Below, in pieces: positions 40,923 through 47,599 of a stretch of DNA of 47,599 nucleotides (position 1 is the first letter of the stretch; every line of letters begins with the position of its first letter). Position numbers and translations under genes: made by a program. Under the pieces are notes generated by a model. The model saw nothing but the letters and a program-made list of their open reading frames with translations, was not told the DNA's origin and ran no database searches. The stretch is taken from the NCBI GenBank assembly GCA_036653535.1, contig JAVVTR010000015.1:1-47599 (forward strand), written 5' to 3'. The DNA comes from JAVVTR01 sp036653535 (GTDB lineage: Bacteria > Bacteroidota > Bacteroidia > Bacteroidales > P3).

Positions 40923-41921
40923 ATGTCAGAAATTAAAGAATTTAAAAATCGAGTTTTTGGATGTGCCGTAGTAAAAGCAATCAATGCAAATTATAATGCG
41001 GACTTTTCAGGTCAACCCCGCACTTTACCTAATGGGGTTGTATATGCAACAGATAAGGCATTTAAATATACTATAAAAAATTATATGAAAGATGTTTTTG
41101 ATACAGAAACAATTTTCTATTTTAAATCATTAAATAGCAATTTAAATCCGATTTCATTAGATGAAATGTATAAAAAATATTTTGGTGATTTTCCCGAAAA
41201 ATCAAAAAAAGATAATTCCAAAAAAGGAGAAAATGATAAACTGAAAATTGAGGTGGCAACCAACCTTCTTTCTTGTATTGATATTCGTTTGTTTGGTGCA
41301 ACTTTTGCTGGGGAGACTAATATTTCTATTCATGGGCCTGTGCAAATTAATCATGGCGTTAATATTTGGAAAGAAAATAATATTTTTTCTGAACAAATTA
41401 CATCTCCATTTAGTAATAAAGCAGATAGTAATAAAGCAGATAGTAATAAAGCAGATGGATCTGAGATAGAAAAAGGAATGACCACTATTGGTCGACAATC
41501 TAAATTAGAAGAAGGACATTATCTTCATCATTATTCTGTGAATCCTTCTAATTTAAAAGATATTGTGGAAACAGTAGGAACAAAGGCACACCCAATTTCC
41601 ATGGATGATATAAATAAACTTAAAGAAGCCATGCGTAGAGGAGTTACGTGGTATGATTCAGCTTCAAAATCGGGTTGTGAAAATGAAATATTATTTTGGG
41701 TTCAATTGAATGAAAATTCAAAAATAGTTTTGCCAAATTTTACTACATTAATAGATTTATTGCCTGATAAAAAAGACGGTAAATGTATATATGATTGTGT
41801 CAAATTAACAAACGAACTAAATAAAATAAGTGATGAAATTGAGAAAATAGAACTGTATTATAATCAAATAACGACGAATTTGATAAATTTGCCTAAAAAT
41901 ATAACTCAAAACGATTTATAA
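40923..41921 (+). CDS. cas7: type I-B Cascade backbone subunit Cas7
   Basis: Cas7 copies polymerise along the crRNA. FKNRVFGCAVVKAINANYNAD (start of the RRM-like fold), NISIHGPVQINHGVN and TTIGRQSKLEEGHYLHHYSV are Cas7b (Csh2-like) motifs. The start at 40923 is supported by AGGAG 8 bases upstream and removes an unusual Lys/Ile-rich extension, encoded by a duplicated 15-bp unit (40875-40904) that spans the cas8b stop. Length 332. A 15-bp unit repeated three times at 41412-41456 inserts three copies of SNKAD in a loop. It lies 2 bases before cas5. Confidence 0.92.
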   Translation: MSEIKEFKNRVFGCAVVKAINANYNADFSGQPRTLPNGVVYATDKAFKYTIKNYMKDVFDTETIFYFKSLNSNLNPISLDEMYKKYFGDFPEKSKKDNSKKGENDKLKIEVATNLLSCIDIRLFGATFAGETNISIHGPVQINHGVNIWKENNIFSEQITSPFSNKADSNKADSNKADGSEIEKGMTTIGRQSKLEEGHYLHHYSVNPSNLKDIVETVGTKAHPISMDDINKLKEAMRRGVTWYDSASKSGCENEILFWVQLNENSKIVLPNFTTLIDLLPDKKDGKCIYDCVKLTNELNKISDEIEKIELYYNQITTNLINLPKNITQNDL

Positions 41922-41923
41922 TT

Positions 41924-42706
41924 ATGGCAAATCAAAAATTAATATCATTTGATTTAAAAGCGGAATTTGGTTTTTTCAAGAAACCAGATATTAATGATGG
42001 ACTCTTTGTGACATACAATATGCTACATAAACCGATATTACTTGGAATATTAGGTGCAATTCTTGGTATGAAAGGATATGAAAAAAATGGTGAAATGCCA
42101 GAATATTATGCCAAATTAAAACATTTAAAAATAGGTATTCAACCTCTGTTGAGTGATAAAGGTAATTTTACCAAAGAAATGGTAAGTTATAATAATGGAA
42201 CGGGACTCGCTACCAATGCAAATGGTGGAAATTTAATTATCACAGAACAAATACTTATCAATCCGTCCTATCGTTGTTTTTTGCTTTTAGATCTTGATAA
42301 ATCCGATGAAAAAACATTATATAAATATATAATGTCATATAAGGCTGAATTTTTACCTTATTTGGGTAAAAATGATTTTTCTGCATGGTGGGAAAATGCA
42401 GAAGATACATATTCTATTACGAAATTTGATTTTAGTTCAGATTTTAAAATTGTTTCTATTTTTAAAAAGACAGAAGCTATAAGTGGATGTATTGTTAAAT
42501 CAATGTCAATATGTGATATACAAGAAGAAGCTAATTTCGTATATTTTGAAAAATTGCCTACGGGTTTTAATGAAACTTTATTTCAATATGAATACGGAGA
42601 TTTTGTATATGCAAATACCCTTTTTAAAAAAGAAATAAATATGCACCCAGATGGCATTTTTTATAAAATCACAAAAGATAAGACGGAAATTATTCAATTA
42701 TTTTAA
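41924..42706 (+). CDS. cas5: type I-B Cascade subunit Cas5
   Basis: Cas5 caps the crRNA 5' handle in Cascade. ISFDLKAEFGFFKKPDIN at residues 7-24 is the typical Cas5 N-terminus, and MLHKPILLGILGAILGM (about 32-48) is the conserved helix that follows. TEQILINPSYRCFLLLD is the second RRM strand region. Length 260. It begins 2 bases after cas7 and ends 11 bases before cas3, in the order standard for I-B. No catalytic residues are expected, since Cas6 is separate. Confidence 0.92.
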   Translation: MANQKLISFDLKAEFGFFKKPDINDGLFVTYNMLHKPILLGILGAILGMKGYEKNGEMPEYYAKLKHLKIGIQPLLSDKGNFTKEMVSYNNGTGLATNANGGNLIITEQILINPSYRCFLLLDLDKSDEKTLYKYIMSYKAEFLPYLGKNDFSAWWENAEDTYSITKFDFSSDFKIVSIFKKTEAISGCIVKSMSICDIQEEANFVYFEKLPTGFNETLFQYEYGDFVYANTLFKKEINMHPDGIFYKITKDKTEIIQLF

Positions 42707-42717
42707 TTGAAATAAGA

Positions 42718-45399
42718 ATGAATTATGATATAAAATATTTTAATGATTTTATTATAAATGCTCCGTTTTATTTTGCTCATTTGCCGAAAAATGGACAAAG
42801 TAAAAAGCCAGAGTTATTATCTGAGCATTCTGCATTGGTGTATAGTTATGCACGAATACTTGTGGAAAAAAAAGCCTTGGATAAAATTATCAAAAATTTG
42901 ATCATTAATTTTATTCCAGAAAATTTGGCTCAAAAACAATTGCTTGCTGAAAAAATTGAACAATTATTTTGGCAAGCTATTGCTTTTCATGATCTGGGTA
43001 AGGTAAATGCGCAGTTCCAAAAGGATCGCATGAGAAATTCGGCAGTTGCGTTAAAAAAAGTGGACCACGTGTTTAATAGTCAGCACTCTGTTATTAGCAT
43101 GTATGTTTTTCTTGCAATGTTTTTTGCCGACTTATTAAATTTAAATATATCGGATGAAGAAAAGGTTTTTTTATGGAATATTGCTTTGTATTTGAGTTAT
43201 CCAATACTTAAACATCACAGTCCCCTTATGGAAAAAGCACAAGATGATACTTGTTGGACTAATGAAAATTTATTTTCTTTACACCCTTTTTTAAGCCTAT
43301 TTAAATGCGGTTTAAATAAAAAAGAAATTGATTCATTTCATTCGTATTTGAAAAACGCCAATTTTAATTTTTTATTTGATCGGTTTAATGATTTTGACAG
43401 ACAAAAAGGCGCTTTCCCTCTATTTGTATTAATTAAATTGAATTATTCGTTATTAACGGCTGCAGATTATTTAGCAACGGCACATTTTATGAATGATTGG
43501 AAGCAGATGTTAACTAATATCGAATTGTTAGATACATCTCTTAAGGACAAAATTATACGTAATGCTCAAATTTATAATTACAATGAATCTATTTACAAAG
43601 CAATGGATGATAAAGAAGTTATTGCTCCAGATAATTATACATTACCATCTAATGTAAATTTGAATATATTGCGAAAATATATTGCAATGGAAGTTGTAGA
43701 AAATGTTCGTCAACATTCTGAACAATCGCTATTTTATATTGAAGCTCCAACAGGTGGAGGCAAAACCAATGTATCTATGTTGGCATTAACGGAATTATTA
43801 CGTAGTGATTCTGAAAATGTAATATCGAATGTGTTTTATGTTTTCCCGTTTACTACTTTAATTACTCAAACATATAAATCATTGTCAGATACATTGGGTT
43901 TAATAGAAGGAGAAATAGCTGAAATTCATTCCAAGGCACCTTATCAAACAGGATATTATGAAGAAGATTATTTAAATTATTTAAATAATCTGTTTATGAA
44001 CTATCCAATAACACTTCTTTCCCATATTCATTTTTTTGAAGTATTAAAAACAAATCAAAAAGAAGCTAACTATTTATTGCATCGTATGGCAAATTCTGTG
44101 GTTATTATTGATGAAATACAATCGTATCCGCCTAAAATATGGGATAAAATTGTTTATTTTATAGTTAACTATGCTCAATATTTTAATATGAAATTTATTA
44201 TTATGTCTGCAACTCTACCTAAGATCGGAGATATAATCGAAAATAAATTTTTAACAAATAAATTTGTATACCTAATAAAAGATAAAACCAAATATTTTCA
44301 AAATCCAAATTTTTGCAATAGGGTGAAATTTGACTATAGTTTACTTTCTTGGTCTACTCCAGATGCTAAATCCAAGTCCGAATATCTTCAAAATTTAAAA
44401 AAAATGGTTTTGGATAAATCTATAGAGTATTCTAAATCAAATTTAATATATCCGAATAGTGTTTTTACTATCGTTGAATTTATTTTTAAAAAAACAGCTA
44501 GTGAATTTTATATTTCTGTAATCGAAAATAAAGAATTTTTTGATGCAATATATTTACTTTCAGGAACTATTTTGGAACCTAGGCGCAAAGAAATTATTGC
44601 AAAATTAAAATCTGCGGAAATTAGAAAACAAAAAATATTGTTAATCAGTACGCAAGTTGTGGAGGCTGGAGTTGATATTGATATGGATTTAGGATTTAAA
44701 GATAAATCAATTATTGATAGTGAAGAACAATTGGCTGGTAGAATTAATAGAAATGTAAATAAAACAGAATGTACATTGTATCTTTTTAATTGTGATTCGG
44801 AAAAAATACTCTATAAAAGCGATGATCGTTATAAAGTGATGAATACATTACAAAATGACTATCAAGAAATTTTGAGAACAAAGAATTTTGATCAATTCTA
44901 TAATTTAGTTATTAATAAACTTAAAACAACTAATGAAAGCATATACACAATTAATTTGGAGGATTTCATTGAGAAAATAGCTGTTTTGGATTTTAAAAAA
45001 GCAGATGCAGATTTAAATATAATTGACACCAAAACAGTTTCTGTTTTTGTTCCGCTTTTGATTGCTACGGAATATTTAGAACAATCCCTTCCAATTTTAA
45101 ATAAATTTAAGATTCAATACGATGAATTTGTATCAGGTGCTGATATTTGGAATTGTTATGACTCTGTTATAAAGAATCAAAATGAGGATTTTGTGACAAA
45201 TAAAATCAAAATGAAAGAAATACAAGCATTAATGTCGAATTTCGTATTTTCTATATTTTCGGGTGGAACAGATTATGATAATTTACAAACTTATGGTAAA
45301 ATAAAATATGGCTTTTTGTATTTAGAAAATTATAGTGAAATTTATTCATTGGATAATGGTATCAATACACAACGATTAAAAGAATCAAATTTTATTTAA
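42718..45399 (+). CDS. cas3: CRISPR-associated helicase-nuclease Cas3 (HD plus DExH fused)
   Basis: Cas3 nicks and degrades target DNA bound by Cascade. The HD nuclease is at the N-terminus: His37 (SEHSALVYSYARIL), His91-Asp92 (FHDLGKVNAQF), His166-His167 and Asp250 (LTAADYLAT). The SF2 helicase follows: EAPTGGGKT (342-350), IIDEIQSYP (463-471), MSATLP (496-501) and STQVVEAGVDIDMDLG with EEQLAGRINR. All key motifs are intact. 893 residues is normal for the fused form in type I-B. It lies between cas5 and cas4 with gaps of 11 and 2 bases. Confidence 0.95.
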   Translation: MNYDIKYFNDFIINAPFYFAHLPKNGQSKKPELLSEHSALVYSYARILVEKKALDKIIKNLIINFIPENLAQKQLLAEKIEQLFWQAIAFHDLGKVNAQFQKDRMRNSAVALKKVDHVFNSQHSVISMYVFLAMFFADLLNLNISDEEKVFLWNIALYLSYPILKHHSPLMEKAQDDTCWTNENLFSLHPFLSLFKCGLNKKEIDSFHSYLKNANFNFLFDRFNDFDRQKGAFPLFVLIKLNYSLLTAADYLATAHFMNDWKQMLTNIELLDTSLKDKIIRNAQIYNYNESIYKAMDDKEVIAPDNYTLPSNVNLNILRKYIAMEVVENVRQHSEQSLFYIEAPTGGGKTNVSMLALTELLRSDSENVISNVFYVFPFTTLITQTYKSLSDTLGLIEGEIAEIHSKAPYQTGYYEEDYLNYLNNLFMNYPITLLSHIHFFEVLKTNQKEANYLLHRMANSVVIIDEIQSYPPKIWDKIVYFIVNYAQYFNMKFIIMSATLPKIGDIIENKFLTNKFVYLIKDKTKYFQNPNFCNRVKFDYSLLSWSTPDAKSKSEYLQNLKKMVLDKSIEYSKSNLIYPNSVFTIVEFIFKKTASEFYISVIENKEFFDAIYLLSGTILEPRRKEIIAKLKSAEIRKQKILLISTQVVEAGVDIDMDLGFKDKSIIDSEEQLAGRINRNVNKTECTLYLFNCDSEKILYKSDDRYKVMNTLQNDYQEILRTKNFDQFYNLVINKLKTTNESIYTINLEDFIEKIAVLDFKKADADLNIIDTKTVSVFVPLLIATEYLEQSLPILNKFKIQYDEFVSGADIWNCYDSVIKNQNEDFVTNKIKMKEIQALMSNFVFSIFSGGTDYDNLQTYGKIKYGFLYLENYSEIYSLDNGINTQRLKESNFI

Positions 45400-45401
45400 A
45401 A

Positions 45402-45920
45402 ATGAATATTATTGCTACGTATTTAAATCTTTATAATGTGTGTAAAAGAGAACTTTGGTTACATGCTAATGGTATCCGATTTGAGCATACCTCCGATTTA
45501 GTATTTGAAGGAAAACTGATTCATGAAAACGCCTATCCGCAGCGATCGGAAAAACAAGAAGAAATTGAAATAGATGGAGTGAAAGTTGATTTTTATGATG
45601 CGAATAATAAAATTATTCATGAAATAAAAAAATCAAACAAACTTGAAAAAGCACATGAATGGCAGTTGAAATATTATATTTATGTCTTTGAAAAAAATGG
45701 TATTGAAGGGGTAACGGGGGTTTTGGAATATCCAAACTTACGGCAAAAGAATCAAGTGTTGTTAACGAAGGAAGATAGCAAACAAATACAAGCTATGGAA
45801 ATAGATATTCTTAAAATTATTGAAAATGAACATTGTCCAGATTTAGAAAAAAAAGGAATTTGTAAGAAATGTAGTTATTATGAATTTTGTTTTGTAAATG
45901 AATTAGATATACTTGAATAG
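45402..45920 (+). CDS. cas4: CRISPR-associated nuclease Cas4
   Basis: Cas4 trims prespacers and helps select PAM and orientation. Cys14 and the C-terminal Cys154, Cys157 and Cys163 (GICKKCSYYEFC) are the four ligands for the Fe-S cluster. The RecB-like nuclease core has Asp63 (VKVDFYD), Glu74-Lys76 (HEIKKS) and the QLKYYIYVFE helix. Length 172 is typical. It lies 2 bases after cas3 and 3 bases before cas1, consistent with a joint Cas4-Cas1-Cas2 adaptation module. Confidence 0.95.
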   Translation: MNIIATYLNLYNVCKRELWLHANGIRFEHTSDLVFEGKLIHENAYPQRSEKQEEIEIDGVKVDFYDANNKIIHEIKKSNKLEKAHEWQLKYYIYVFEKNGIEGVTGVLEYPNLRQKNQVLLTKEDSKQIQAMEIDILKIIENEHCPDLEKKGICKKCSYYEFCFVNELDILE

Positions 45921-45923
45921 ATC

Positions 45924-46940
45924 ATGAAAAAGACATATTATTTATTTAATCCCGGATTGCTTGAACGTAAAGATAATACGCTTAAATTTACACCTGTCGA
46001 AACCAAAGAAGATGGGGTAGAATCTCTTGGCACACCTCGGTATTTACCAGTGGAAACAGTCGATGAATTCTATGTTTTTGGGGCATTACAAGCCAAAAGT
46101 TCTTTATATAATTTTTTAGGACAGAATGATATTTCGGTTCATTTTTTTGATTATTATGAAAATTACACGGGCTCTTTTATGCCTAGAGATTATTTGTTAT
46201 CTGGCAAAATGTTATTAGCTCAAACAAGTTATTATCAAAATAAAAACAAAAGATTGTTTTTGGCAAAAAGTTTTATTCAAGGAGGAGCTCATAATATGAT
46301 AAAAAACTTAAAATATTATGACAATAGAGGAAAGGATTTGGATCCGATTATAGAATTGATAAAAACGTATACAACAGCTATAGAGTCGGTGAATGCAATA
46401 GAAGAGTTAATGGGTTTGGAAGGTAATATCCGAATGTCGTATTATAAAGCCTTTGATTTAATTTTGAATGATTTTCAAATGGGAAATCGCACGAAACAAC
46501 CTCCCCAAAATGAAGTAAATGCTTTAATTTCTTTTGGCAATATGATGTGCTATTCTCAATGTTTGAGAGCTATTCATCAAACTCAATTAAATCCGACAAT
46601 TAGTTATTTACATACGCCAGGTGAGCGAAGATATTCACTTTCGTTGGATATTACAGAGGTCTTTAAACCCATAATGGTGGATCGGGTTATATTTAAGGTG
46701 CTAAATAAAAAAGAAATACAGGAAAAACATTTCGATAAATATATGAATAAATGTTTATTAAATGAAAATGGACGAAAAATTTTTGTAAAAGCTTTTGAAG
46801 ATAAAATGAATGAAACCATTTTACACAAAAGTTTGAATCGACAAGTTAGTTATAAACAATTGATGAAATTAGAATGTTATAAATTGAGTAAGCATTTATT
46901 AGATATAGAAGAATATAAACCATTTAAAATGTGGTGGTAA
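45924..46940 (+). CDS. cas1: CRISPR-associated integrase Cas1
   Basis: Cas1 integrates new spacers. Conserved metal ligands are Glu166 (LMGLEGNIRMSYY), His230 (YLHTPGERRYSLSLD) and Glu245 (DITEVFKPIMVDR). The N-terminus KKTYYLFNPGLLERKDNTL is characteristic of type I-B Cas1. Length 338 is normal. A gap of 92 bases follows, larger than any other in the cas run and with its own promoter-like element. Confidence 0.97.
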   Translation: MKKTYYLFNPGLLERKDNTLKFTPVETKEDGVESLGTPRYLPVETVDEFYVFGALQAKSSLYNFLGQNDISVHFFDYYENYTGSFMPRDYLLSGKMLLAQTSYYQNKNKRLFLAKSFIQGGAHNMIKNLKYYDNRGKDLDPIIELIKTYTTAIESVNAIEELMGLEGNIRMSYYKAFDLILNDFQMGNRTKQPPQNEVNALISFGNMMCYSQCLRAIHQTQLNPTISYLHTPGERRYSLSLDITEVFKPIMVDRVIFKVLNKKEIQEKHFDKYMNKCLLNENGRKIFVKAFEDKMNETILHKSLNRQVSYKQLMKLECYKLSKHLLDIEEYKPFKMWW

Positions 46941-46962
46941 AATACGAAATGTATAATTTCTT

Positions 46963-46997
46963 TTTGATAAATTGCTAAATATTTTATAATACGTTTG
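46963..46997 (+). promoter_or_regulatory. possible cas2 promoter
   Basis: TACGTTTG at 46990-46997 matches TAnnTTTG. The TTTG at 46963-46966 lies 23 bases away, slightly long. It could allow cas2 to be expressed apart from cas6-cas1. Confidence 0.35.
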
Positions 46998-47032
46998 TGA
47001 AGAGAATTTAATCAGATTTTAAAATTAGGTAT

Positions 47033-47296
47033 ATGTATGTGATTTTAGTTTATGATTGTGGTGAAAAAAGAGTAGGTAAAATGTTAAAACTTTGCCGACA
47101 ATATCTAAATTGGATACAAAATTCTGTTTTTGAGGGAGAATTAACAGAAGTAAAATTGACAGAATTGAAAATTAAAGCAAAAAAAATAATGGATGTGAAA
47201 GTGGATAGTTTGCTGATTTTTTCAAGTCGTAATGAACGTTGGTTGGAAAAAGAAATTGTGGGAGTGGAGCGTAGTAGCGTGGATAATTTTTTGTAA
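47033..47296 (+). CDS. cas2: CRISPR-associated protein Cas2
   Basis: Cas2 dimerises and bridges two Cas1 dimers. MYVILVYDCGEKRVGKML has the ferredoxin-like first strand and Asp8. RQYLNWIQNSVFEGELTEVKL is the family's second conserved block. Length 87 is typical. It is the last cas gene; the leader and array begin right after it. Compared with other I-B Cas2 proteins nothing is missing. Confidence 0.95.
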   Translation: MYVILVYDCGEKRVGKMLKLCRQYLNWIQNSVFEGELTEVKLTELKIKAKKIMDVKVDSLLIFSSRNERWLEKEIVGVERSSVDNFL

Positions 47297-47516
47297 ACGA
47301 ATTGTCGATAAGTAGAAAAAAAACTTATTTTAAATTTTAAATGATAAAAAAATAATAGTAGCGTTCTTTGACATATTGAAAATGAGTAAATTAGAATTAT
47401 TGTCGATGATAGGTGTTTTTTATATAATTACTTATCGACAATTTTATGTACCTTTGAGGTGAGTTTTTAAAAAATAGTTGTCTGAATATCAGGTTGTTTT
47501 TTTTAGATTTTGACGG
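47297..47516 (+). promoter_or_regulatory. CRISPR leader with promoter and inverted repeats
   Basis: This 220-base A/T-rich stretch between cas2 and the first repeat contains AATTGTCGATAAGTA (47300-47314) and its exact reverse complement (47429-47443), plus a partial direct copy ATTGTCGATGAT near 47398. TACCTTTG at 47449-47456 is a -7 element that would start the pre-crRNA about 55 bases before the first repeat. The repeated ATTGTCGAT motif could bind a host factor for leader-end integration. Confidence 0.7.
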
Positions 47517-47599
47517 CTTTTAATTGGACTATATTGGAATTGAAATAGATTTGCTAATTGTCCAATAACACTATCGCCAATATCTTTTAATTGGACTAT
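47517..47599 (+). CRISPR. start of a type I-B CRISPR array (one repeat, one spacer, truncated second repeat)
   Basis: The first repeat is 30 bases (47517-47546); it begins CTTTTAATTGGACTAT and ends TTGGAATTGAAAT. A 37-base spacer (47547-47583) follows. The second repeat starts at 47584 and matches the first for all 16 bases left before the window ends. The 3' end ATTGAAAT is a typical Cas6b 5' handle, so transcription is on the plus strand away from cas2. The number of spacers is not visible. Confidence 0.9.

Noticed and set aside
47547..47583. Similarity of the first spacer (AATTGTCCAATA) to the repeat on the opposite strand
   Set aside because: Only about seven bases are shared (ATTGGAC), easily chance in A/T-rich DNA.

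Overview
The window is AT-rich chromosomal DNA from a Bacteroidota bacterium, most likely a Bacteroidales relative. Three things support this. The recurring promoter form is TTTG-N19-21-TAnnTTTG. Two proteins carry type IX secretion (T9SS) sorting domains, one of type A and one of type B. There is also a TPR/transmembrane/AraC one-protein regulator. Rnf, catabolic ornithine carbamoyltransferase and carbamate kinase fit an anaerobic, amino-acid-using metabolism. Genus is not resolved.

Layout. 1-1000: tail of an RsbW-like ATPase, then poorly coding DNA with a possible small lipoprotein. 1036-4566: TPR/AraC regulator and two tandem solute-binding lipoproteins whose two lobes appear in swapped order. 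4999-10524: an 1841-residue multidomain T9SS cargo behind a consensus promoter that directly abuts a perfect 19-bp inverted repeat. 10600-18303 (minus): purN, rnfBCDGEA, arcC, arcB. 18708-21512 (plus): acpP, fabF, rnc, the last with a long acidic tail. 21679-23596 (minus): pyrB-pyrI behind a leader reading frame that contains a U-rich tract, an intrinsic terminator and 66-bp tandem repeats and that ends in an ATGA overlap with pyrB. This closely matches the logic of enterobacterial pyrBI attenuation. 23944-31679: tpx, dapD, a secreted thioredoxin, a phosphopantetheinyl transferase, uvrC, a cation diffusion facilitator, two proteins of unknown function and a PAS protein. 31812-36152: clpX, a T9SS type B cargo, a radical SAM protein and a pentein-like protein in one tight run. 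Then pgi (minus).

37925-47599 is a complete type I-B CRISPR-Cas locus in the order cas6-cas8b-cas7-cas5-cas3-cas4-cas1-cas2. A consensus promoter precedes cas6. A 220-base leader and the first repeat-spacer unit of an array follow cas2 and run off the window end.

How the genes work together. Carbamoyl phosphate links three blocks: ArcB/ArcC break citrulline down to ATP, and PyrB uses carbamoyl phosphate for UMP synthesis. Rnf couples reduced ferredoxin to an ion gradient. Cas6-8b-7-5 would form Cascade, Cas3 degrades the target, and Cas4-1-2 acquire spacers.

A theme across the window is in-frame short tandem repeats inside coding regions (cas8b, cas7, rnc, the pyrB leader and probably the PPTase) and many perfect intergenic palindromes. 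The most interesting candidates are the pyrB leader and the lobe-swapped binding proteins.
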